64,000 nt of DNA from Opitutaceae bacterium BACL24 MAG-120322-bin51. GTDB taxonomy: Bacteria > Verrucomicrobiota > Verrucomicrobiia > Opitutales > Coraliomargaritaceae. Below, in pieces: positions 58,181-64,000 of the stretch. Position 1 is the first letter of the stretch. Each line of letters begins with the position of its first letter. Location of the stretch: the NCBI GenBank assembly GCA_905182435.1, contig CAJJBN010000028.1:28908-92907 (forward strand), given 5' to 3'. The position numbers and the translations under genes were made by a program. The notes under the pieces were generated by a model, which was not told the origin of the DNA, made no database searches, and saw nothing but the letters and a program-made list of their open reading frames with translations.

Positions 58181-59596
58181 CTACTTAGAGCCAAGTAACT
58201 CCGCGGTTCGCTGCGGCACACCGTCGAACGCCCCATTGGTGAAAAATACAAACACCCAGCCCTCAGCGGCCGTGCTGTCTGCCCGAATTTGCTCAAACAG
58301 CGCATCATTGTCCGCAAAAGTCATCGCCACCGAGCTATCCTTAGATAGGTCCGCCACCATGCGCTCGGTATCCAAACGCTCATGCGCCGCGATCGAATCG
58401 GCGCGATGGACTGCGCCGAGATAGACGCGATCCGCCCCCGAAAGCGCCTGAGTAAACGCCTGCTGAAAGAGTGAGGTGCGCGCAGTATTACTGCGCGGCT
58501 CAAAACTCACACACAGCTTGCGATCTGGATACGCCGCCCGCAGGCCCTCCAACGCCCCTGTAATCGCAGTGGGATGATGAGCAAAGTCTTCGAGCACCGT
58601 CCACTTCGCACACTGGTGCAACACATCTTGCCGCCGTTTCACTCCGCGGAAGCGTGCCAGCGGCCCTAGATCAAACTCCACAGGCGAGGCATGCCCGCAG
58701 GAAAACGCCGCAGCCAGCGCAGCCATCGCCGCATTACGTGCATTGAACAAGCCATGCATGGACCAGCTCACGCGTGTCCACAGCACCCCTTGCCAAATCA
58801 AGTCAAACGCCGCGCCCTGTTCAGCATCGGTAAAATTCGCGATCACCAAATCATTCATCTCGCCGGTACCGACACGAACGACCTGCGTCCACGGTGCGGG
58901 TAACAGCGCTGTAATATTGGTATCGTCGCCATTCACGATCGCACAGCCTTGGCTCGGAATGATCCGTAAGAAATGCCGAAAGGTGCGCTGCACATCTGGC
59001 AAATCTCGAAAAATATCTGCATGATCAAATTCTAGATTATTCAGCACTGCGATCTGCGGCCGGTAGTGGATGAATTTACTGCGCTTATCAAAAAAAGCCG
59101 TATCATACTCATCGCCCTCGATCACAAACGCGTCACCACTGCCGAGCTTCGCGCCACTAGGTAAATCGCGCGGCACACCACCGATTAACCAGCCTGGCTC
59201 GGTGCCAGCGGCGTCGAGTAGAAAAGTCGTGATCGTCGACGTAGTGGTCTTACCATGCGTGCCCGCAATCACCACTGGCCGCCGCCCGAGCAACACCGTA
59301 TCATGCAGCAGCTGCGGGAGTGAGATAAACGAGACCGCGGATTGATTGAGCAACCACTCCACCTCGACATTTCCGCGACTCATCGCATTACCGACGACCA
59401 CACGGTCCGGCTTCAGCGCCGCAAGTCGTTCCACATCGTAGCCATCAAATACTTCGATTCCAGCATCTGCCAACACATCCGACATCGGAGGATACACGCC
59501 GGTATCTGCACCGCAGACCTCGTGCCCTTGCTCGCGCACCAACAACGCCGCATTACCCATCGCCGTCCCGCAAATGCCCATAAAATAAATCCGCAT
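58181..59596 (-). CDS. mpl: UDP-N-acetylmuramate:L-Ala-gamma-D-Glu-meso-DAP ligase
   Basis: Mpl reattaches recycled murein tripeptide to UDP-MurNAc. The 471-residue Mur ligase starts 'MRIYFMGICGTAMGNAALLV', with the P-loop 'IAGTHGKTTTSTI' (about 112-119), 'LNNLEFDHADIFRDL', 'RFRGVKRRQDVL', 'EDFAHHPTAITGAL' and 'SFEPRSNTARTSLFQ'. The 'ICGTAMG' start and the 'RGVKRRQ' motif favour Mpl over MurC. With the M23 peptidase it points to meso-DAP peptidoglycan and its recycling. Confidence 0.95.
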   Translation of the reverse strand: MRIYFMGICGTAMGNAALLVREQGHEVCGADTGVYPPMSDVLADAGIEVFDGYDVERLAALKPDRVVVGNAMSRGNVEVEWLLNQSAVSFISLPQLLHDTVLLGRRPVVIAGTHGKTTTSTITTFLLDAAGTEPGWLIGGVPRDLPSGAKLGSGDAFVIEGDEYDTAFFDKRSKFIHYRPQIAVLNNLEFDHADIFRDLPDVQRTFRHFLRIIPSQGCAIVNGDDTNITALLPAPWTQVVRVGTGEMNDLVIANFTDAEQGAAFDLIWQGVLWTRVSWSMHGLFNARNAAMAALAAAFSCGHASPVEFDLGPLARFRGVKRRQDVLHQCAKWTVLEDFAHHPTAITGALEGLRAAYPDRKLCVSFEPRSNTARTSLFQQAFTQALSGADRVYLGAVHRADSIAAHERLDTERMVADLSKDSSVAMTFADNDALFEQIRADSTAAEGWVFVFFTNGAFDGVPQRTAELLGSK

Positions 59597-59692
59597 TCGC
59601 TTAGATCACTTTAGGCTGCGAAAAAATACAAGCGGCAAGTCAGCACAATTAGTCTAAATGGCTGTGCGACGACTCGATACCGGTTAATTAGA

Positions 59693-61156
59693 TCAGCGTG
59701 CACCGCTGCCACGTATGACCACTCGGACGGTTCGAACGAGGATCACGATATCGAGCCACAACGACCAATTATGCACATAATAAGGATCCCAACGAACCAT
59801 GCCATCACTGCCGACTTCACTGCGGCCAGAGACTTGCCAGAGTCCGGTCATGCCTGGTCGAACGCGCTCACGCAGCTTTCTGACAGATGGCGGCAACAGC
59901 TCGTGATGATAATTCGGCAATGGCCGTGGACCAATCAAAGACATATCACCCCGCAAGACGTTCACTAATTGCGGGATTTCATCCAATGAACTACGTCGCA
60001 AGAATGTACCAAGCTTAGTGATCCGCGGATCATGACTTAACTTACAGTCATGTGCCCATTCGGCGCGAAGCGCGGCATCCTCCTGTAACTTTAGTGCCAA
60101 CACTGCTTCCGCGTCGGGCACCATGGTGCGGAACTTCCAAGTATTAAAAATGCGCCCATCTTGCCCGACTCGCTGCTGCTTAAAAATTGGATTTTCACGA
60201 TCATCCAGCCAAATCAAACCGCCCACCAGAGCACAGAGTGGTGCCCACAGCGGGATCGTGAGCACGGTGAGGCAATACTCAAAGGTGCGCTTGACCACGC
60301 ACTTGCCTGGATCTAACAGATTATTGGATAATTCTAAGCCGGGAGTGCCACTGAGATCTCGTGAATTCACCCATAGCGAAGGTAAGAACACCAAATTCGG
60401 GATAATCATCACCTTGAGGTAACTCGATAAAGAACCTTCGACCATCTCAACGATGCGTTCGCCCTCGATCTCGGTAATCGCGAGGATCGCCAGCGGCACA
60501 TCCTGAACGATGGAATCTGTTGTCCCACGAATCGGCACACCTTCAATGGCACAATCCATCAGAGCGGGATTGTCGTCAAAAATACACACTGGGCAATAAC
60601 CTTGCCCCGGCTCTTCCTGCAGACTGCGGATGATACTGCGGCCCACCACACCTCCCCCATAAATCGCGACTGGTATCCCCCAAAGCTGCCAGCGTATGAG
60701 TATTCGCTTCGCCAGCATACGCATGCATGGGATCAGCGGAACTGCCAGCAGGAACGCAGCGCAGATCGTGAAACGACTCGTTTCGATACCACTCTGAGTC
60801 AAAAAGAGCGCAACTGAAACGCCGGAAAACACGATCGCAGTCAAACAGACCTGGCGCCGCAAGCATTCGACCGGAGATAGGCCCCATGCTGGCAATAAGC
60901 CCCAGGCAAAGGCACCCACCGCCCAAGCAACTGTAAGCCACAAGAGCCATACTGGGCTCATCGGGCTGCCAAACAGCAGCAACCGAGCATACGCAGCCAG
61001 CTCAAATGCCAGCAATAGGCCGATGACATCCGCCGTCAGTAATACGACTGCATTCGAGGCATAATGACTGAAGTAGGTAAAACCAACCCTGAGCTTAGTC
61101 TTGAAATAACATCCAGACGGCGCGATATCGATCTTGCTTTCGATTGCTATACTCAT
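59693..61156 (-). CDS. WbaP-type undecaprenyl-phosphate sugar phosphotransferase
   Basis: This polyisoprenyl-phosphate hexose-1-phosphate transferase starts exopolysaccharide or O-antigen units at the inner membrane. The 487-residue protein has four to five N-terminal membrane helices, a nucleotide-binding-like domain ('IPVAIYGGGVVGRSIIRSL', about residues 155-270) and the catalytic domain. The catalytic part reads 'KRTFEYCLTVLTIPLWAPLC', 'IFKQQRVGQDGRIFNTWKFR', 'FLRRSSLDEIPQLVNVLRGD', 'MSLIGPRPLP' and 'RVRPGMTGLWQVSGR'. The layout is that of WbaP. No polysaccharide cluster is seen around it in the window. Confidence 0.93.
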   Translation of the reverse strand: MSIAIESKIDIAPSGCYFKTKLRVGFTYFSHYASNAVVLLTADVIGLLLAFELAAYARLLLFGSPMSPVWLLWLTVAWAVGAFAWGLLPAWGLSPVECLRRQVCLTAIVFSGVSVALFLTQSGIETSRFTICAAFLLAVPLIPCMRMLAKRILIRWQLWGIPVAIYGGGVVGRSIIRSLQEEPGQGYCPVCIFDDNPALMDCAIEGVPIRGTTDSIVQDVPLAILAITEIEGERIVEMVEGSLSSYLKVMIIPNLVFLPSLWVNSRDLSGTPGLELSNNLLDPGKCVVKRTFEYCLTVLTIPLWAPLCALVGGLIWLDDRENPIFKQQRVGQDGRIFNTWKFRTMVPDAEAVLALKLQEDAALRAEWAHDCKLSHDPRITKLGTFLRRSSLDEIPQLVNVLRGDMSLIGPRPLPNYHHELLPPSVRKLRERVRPGMTGLWQVSGRSEVGSDGMVRWDPYYVHNWSLWLDIVILVRTVRVVIRGSGAR

Positions 61157-61704
61157 GACACAGTTCTAAAGGTTTGGAGAGATCGAAAGGCAGTGCCAAA
61201 TTAGACAATGAGTCGACGCACAGATAACACCCAGTCGATTAAGACCGCATCGGCACATTCACATATAAAAGTATAATAATTAACCACTTATAAACACGTT
61301 ATTAACAGATGTGAATAAAGATAATTCAACGACTTAAAATACACAAGCAGCGGTGATGATATTTACTGCAATAGTGCCCTCACGATCGCAAATTAAACTA
61401 ACAGCCAAGGACTCAGAACCAAGCAGCTGAATAATCATCTACTTATAAACACGTTATTAACAGATGTTAATAACAAATAATTACAACGATTGAGATACAC
61501 AAGCAGCCGGATCACTATTAAAGGCATAATTTTGCATCGACTGAAATATTGCCTTGATGCTCCTCCCTCGAAACTGCCTGGCGGGGCACTGCAGAGCACC
61601 GCGGACTAGCTTCATACGGGTGACCCTACGGAATTCCCTCCAGCGGGGTGAACCCTGAGTCGATGGTGCAGGAAATGGCGGCATGTGAGCATGCCTATGC
61701 ACGA
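61157..61704. other. AT-rich intergenic region
   Basis: About 550 bases upstream of the sugar transferase gene. It contains the pair of direct repeats listed separately, in an AT-rich stretch, then a GC-rich part from about 61555. A 73-codon frame on the minus strand at 61481-61702 has no recognisable features and is not called. Confidence 0.6.
61286..61510. repeat. Direct repeat pair of about 70 bp, 155 bp apart
   Basis: Units at 61286-61353 and 61441-61510 share ACTTATAAACACGTTATTAA with CAGATGT next, then a diverged AT-rich middle, then ATACACAAGCAGC. Inside are TTATAAACA and TTATTAACA, each close to the DnaA box TTATNCACA but not exact. The repeats lie in the long upstream region of the WbaP-type gene and could be regulatory. 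Confidence 0.8.
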
Positions 61705-62742
61705 TCAGATCTGGTTGCCGAGTACCGAAAACCTAAAGAATGAAGCGCTTTGAGGTGCCTGGTGATTCACCACCGCGATCGACCAAACGCCTTTTCCTTG
61801 GTAGACCGATGAAGTGACCTCAACCGCCTCATCCGCACAGGACCATTGGTTGTCCAAAAATCCCAACGCACAGCTCTTCCAAGTCTTCAGATCACTCGAG
61901 ATATCCAATGAATAGGCCAGCAGTGGATCATTCGCCCGCAGTTTAACATACAGTTCGGCTTGATAAGGAATCGGAATATCAGCACTGCCCGCAGCGTCTG
62001 AGCTAACAGTATAAGTACGCTTCATTGTGAGCGGTGCCTCGAACGCATACTCCTCGATATTACTGCGACCGTTGCCATTCGAATCTTCATATTTAACCGC
62101 GTCCACAGCTCCATCAGCGATGGCGTAGCTCGATTCAGCCCATGCTGCGAAATCCGAATAAGTATTAAAGCCTGCGTAGTGAGCCAGCAACTGCAGCCCC
62201 TGTGACTCCAGAAGTTGATCTGGATAGACAAGATCCGAGAAAAACGAAACCGCACCACTGGAAGTCTGTGCCTGCAGACTATTACTATTGCCCTCAAGAT
62301 AGAGCGGCAGGACGGTGAAATAACTATTATCAGTCGGCAAGCCATCCTCGAAAGTATGCGCATCCCAGACGATCACATACAGATCTTCGCCAGGGGCGAT
62401 ACCGAGCAGTTGTTGTTCATCCAGTAACAGATCAGGAATCGCACTATTGAGTAGGTAGCCAGAGTAAAATTCACGACTCGCAGCCAGGACGTAATTCACG
62501 CTCGTGCCTTCAGTCAAAATAGCACCAGGTGTGACGAGATCGATCGGCGCATCTGCGACAAAGGTCTCAAAATCAATTAACTGCCCGGCACGCACAGAGA
62601 TCAGCACCGCGTAACCAGAGTCACGATCCAGCGCTAGGCCTGATTCACTGCTAAAGTTAGTTTGCCCACCGCCCCAATCTAGATTCGCAAAAGCGAGCGC
62701 TGAGTAGAATGCCAAGAATAGAATGAGTATATTTTTTTTCAT
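61705..62742 (-). CDS. Secreted protein with calcium-type Asn/Asp loop, unknown function
   Basis: After the signal peptide ('MKKNILILFLAFYSALAFA') the 345-residue product has an acidic soluble region and 'YEDSNGNGRSNIEEYAF' (about residues 240-256), the D-x-N-x-D/N-G-x-S-N-xx-E-E loop common in secreted proteins of Verrucomicrobiota. A C-terminal sandwich-like domain follows ('AYSLDISSDLKTW', ending 'FFRFSVLGNQI'). The frame begins at 62760, but the ATG at 62742 starts the signal peptide. It lies downstream of two similar secreted-protein genes on the same strand. Confidence 0.75.
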   Translation of the reverse strand: MKKNILILFLAFYSALAFANLDWGGGQTNFSSESGLALDRDSGYAVLISVRAGQLIDFETFVADAPIDLVTPGAILTEGTSVNYVLAASREFYSGYLLNSAIPDLLLDEQQLLGIAPGEDLYVIVWDAHTFEDGLPTDNSYFTVLPLYLEGNSNSLQAQTSSGAVSFFSDLVYPDQLLESQGLQLLAHYAGFNTYSDFAAWAESSYAIADGAVDAVKYEDSNGNGRSNIEEYAFEAPLTMKRTYTVSSDAAGSADIPIPYQAELYVKLRANDPLLAYSLDISSDLKTWKSCALGFLDNQWSCADEAVEVTSSVYQGKGVWSIAVVNHQAPQSASFFRFSVLGNQI

Positions 62743-62784
62743 GTTAATAAGTCTGTTCAATCGTGTCGGTTATATGCGTAGGCC

Positions 62785-63780
62785 CTACCTGACAGGACTC
62801 CACAGGTACGCTTCGCCTGAATTGAAGACAATAAAGCCAGCGCCCGGTTGAAAATCAGAGGGTGCATTAAATTCACCGGTGTTCGCATCGAGATAAAAGC
62901 TCTCACCAAAGCGGCTGGTTGCCGCATTATATGCGAACACTTGATCACCTTCGCCCTGAGCATCACTGGGCTTGAAGCCGCTCTCCTTGAGCCCCATCCC
63001 GCCTAGCATCAGCACATCATTGCCGTCGGATCGCTTGTTGTAATTAGAAGAAACGAAATTGTAGCCAGGGTACATCGGTACAGTAAGCGGCGCATCCAAA
63101 ATATTACCTTGAATGCGGATGTTCACGGTTGCACCCGGTCGTGGATCAATGACCAAAAAGCTAGTCCTCGGCAGGATCGCAGTCTCGCCAGCGTAAAGAA
63201 GTTCACCGCCTTCAGCAGTGGTCCATCCGACATGCTCAGTTATCGTCGCGTTTGACAGCCAGAATTCCTTAAACTCCCGCCCATCGTAGAAATGAAGCTG
63301 CATTGCGTTGAAATCAATATCACCCGCGGGTAGAAATGTACCATCTTCAGGGAAGAGTTCACTGATTGTGTAGAGTGCATGCACGGAAAATGATTCGTTG
63401 CCCTGCAGGTCACTCAACATGCCAGCAAAACCATCATCTAGGACTTCAACTGACGTGCCGTTGGCACTCGCTGCGCCCAGAAAAAACCATGCGCCCGCAG
63501 CACTGCCTTCGGCCACTCGCAGAATATAGGTAAACTGATCATCGACTGCGGCAAACGCCCCTTGCACATCTTGAAAATTCGATCCCGCAATGCCGTCTAA
63601 TCGGCCCCGTGAAATCGCTAACTTAAGGAACGGCACACTGACCAATTGCGAGCGCGTGCTGGGATCTGAGATCCGCACTTGATGACTCCCGACTCGACCC
63701 AGCTCCACACGAGCACTACTCTGAGTGCTAAAAGTTGAGCTGAGTGTCATCAGGCAAAGAACTGTAATTTTATATATCAT
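62785..63780 (-). CDS. Secreted protein of unknown function
   Basis: A signal peptide ('MIYKITVLCLMTLSSTFS') starts at the ATG at 63780, and the frame upstream of it overlaps the preceding gene. The 331-residue product has repeated beta-rich blocks, e.g. 'AGAWFFLGAASANGTSVEVL', 'TAILPRTSFLVIDPRPGATV' and 'YPGYNFVSSNYNK', and ends 'GAGFIVFNSGEAYLWSPVR'. I do not recognise a named domain. With its neighbours it forms a set of three exported proteins in one direction. Confidence 0.7.
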   Translation of the reverse strand: MIYKITVLCLMTLSSTFSTQSSARVELGRVGSHQVRISDPSTRSQLVSVPFLKLAISRGRLDGIAGSNFQDVQGAFAAVDDQFTYILRVAEGSAAGAWFFLGAASANGTSVEVLDDGFAGMLSDLQGNESFSVHALYTISELFPEDGTFLPAGDIDFNAMQLHFYDGREFKEFWLSNATITEHVGWTTAEGGELLYAGETAILPRTSFLVIDPRPGATVNIRIQGNILDAPLTVPMYPGYNFVSSNYNKRSDGNDVLMLGGMGLKESGFKPSDAQGEGDQVFAYNAATSRFGESFYLDANTGEFNAPSDFQPGAGFIVFNSGEAYLWSPVR

Positions 63781-63797
63781 TTTTAAGAAGTCTCCTG

Positions 63798-64000
63798 TTA
63801 CTGTGCCACGACTTGGACACGATATTGCCGTTTGTGAATAAGGGTTCCATCGCTCGGATCGATCCAGACCATCGGTCCACCCCCCCCAAGCAAGGTTTCG
63901 CTGGTGATAAATGTTTTCCAATTATTATCACTGTAATCAATCTCATAGGAACGGTCGCGCACGCTCGCCCAGGCAACCCCGACCACTGGCCTAAGCTCCA
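63798..64000 (-). CDS. C-terminal end of a secreted protein (partial)
   Basis: The frame is open from the window edge to 63798, about 67 codons. The visible end, 'VAWASVRDRSYEIDYSDNNW' to 'LIHKRQYRVQVVAQ', is the closing beta-sandwich module found at the C-terminus of many secreted proteins of Verrucomicrobiota, where the pattern is 'W..v.g..Y.v.ys.dl..W' to 'rfYRv'. The main part and function lie outside the window. The next gene starts 18 bp downstream. Confidence 0.65.
   Translation of the reverse strand, partial: ELRPVVGVAWASVRDRSYEIDYSDNNWKTFITSETLLGGGGPMVWIDPSDGTLIHKRQYRVQVVAQ

Noticed and set aside
61286..61510. Chromosome replication origin
   Set aside because: The 9-mers only resemble DnaA boxes, there are few of them, and no dnaA, dnaN or gidA gene is near.
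61481..61702. 73-codon frame on the minus strand downstream of a secreted-protein gene
   Set aside because: Basic and Pro-rich with no motif; it spans the second AT-rich direct repeat unit and looks like chance.

Overview
The window is a stretch of bacterial chromosome of about 53% G+C by eye. The organism is Gram-negative: it carries an LptD-type LPS assembly protein, a Kdo transferase (WaaA), a PagL-like lipid A deacylase and the murein recycling ligase Mpl. Gene content and style suggest a marine Verrucomicrobiota of the Opitutae/Puniceicoccales type (Coraliomargarita-like). The pointers are type IV pilin-like genes beside GspE/PilB-type ATPases, secreted proteins ending in 'D-x-N-G-N-G-x-S-N-x-E-E-Y-A-F'-like modules, and a small conserved-looking protein after scpA. 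The lineage is inferred; there is no rRNA gene here to prove it.

Layout. 0-10 kb: membrane proteins, purC, a tRNA-Glu whose 3' end is multiplied into a 0.76-kb tandem array, an M23 peptidase/lipoprotein operon, aroC and a CobW-like protein. 10-17 kb: MscS channel, TlyA, agmatine-to-putrescine genes aguA/aguB, a broken long-form hisG, peroxiredoxin and an orphan OmpR-type regulator. 17-21 kb: a first GspE-type ATPase operon with a CheY-like regulator, a decayed Na+/solute symporter and a Cys-rich secreted protein. 21-29 kb: dus, LMW phosphatase, efp, pyrC, rdgB, ribD, MBL hydrolase, tRNA-Ser, PagL-like protein and waaA. 29.5-34.6 kb: the most unusual locus, four minus-strand genes encoding an MshEN-like protein, two paralogous response regulators with dead NtrC-type AAA+ domains, and a full GspE/PilB ATPase. 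34.8-42.9 kb: fabG-acpP-fabF, RluB-type synthase, folD, RDD protein, an inverted REC-histidine kinase, proC and slyX. 43-46.6 kb: a five-gene pilin-like operon ending in a membrane-anchored zinc-finger protein. 46.6-54 kb: a membrane ClpP-like protease, a fused membrane spermidine-synthase-like protein, a cytochrome c, a catalytically dead HtrA-like protein and glgB. 54-64 kb: lptD, scpA, trxA, mpl, a WbaP-type sugar transferase and secreted proteins of unknown role.

On how the genes may work together: the two ATPase operons and the pilin-like operon could be parts of one type IV pilus or type II secretion-like machine under phosphorelay control. WaaA, LptD and PagL build and trim LPS. AguA and AguB supply putrescine.

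A caution runs through the whole window. At least twelve otherwise intact genes are interrupted by single-base frameshifts, mostly one extra base in a short homopolymer. They are densest at 46.6-50.5 kb. This looks more like uncorrected sequence indels than biology, so these genes are annotated over their full restored span. Palindromic REP/REPIN-like elements lie in several gaps.
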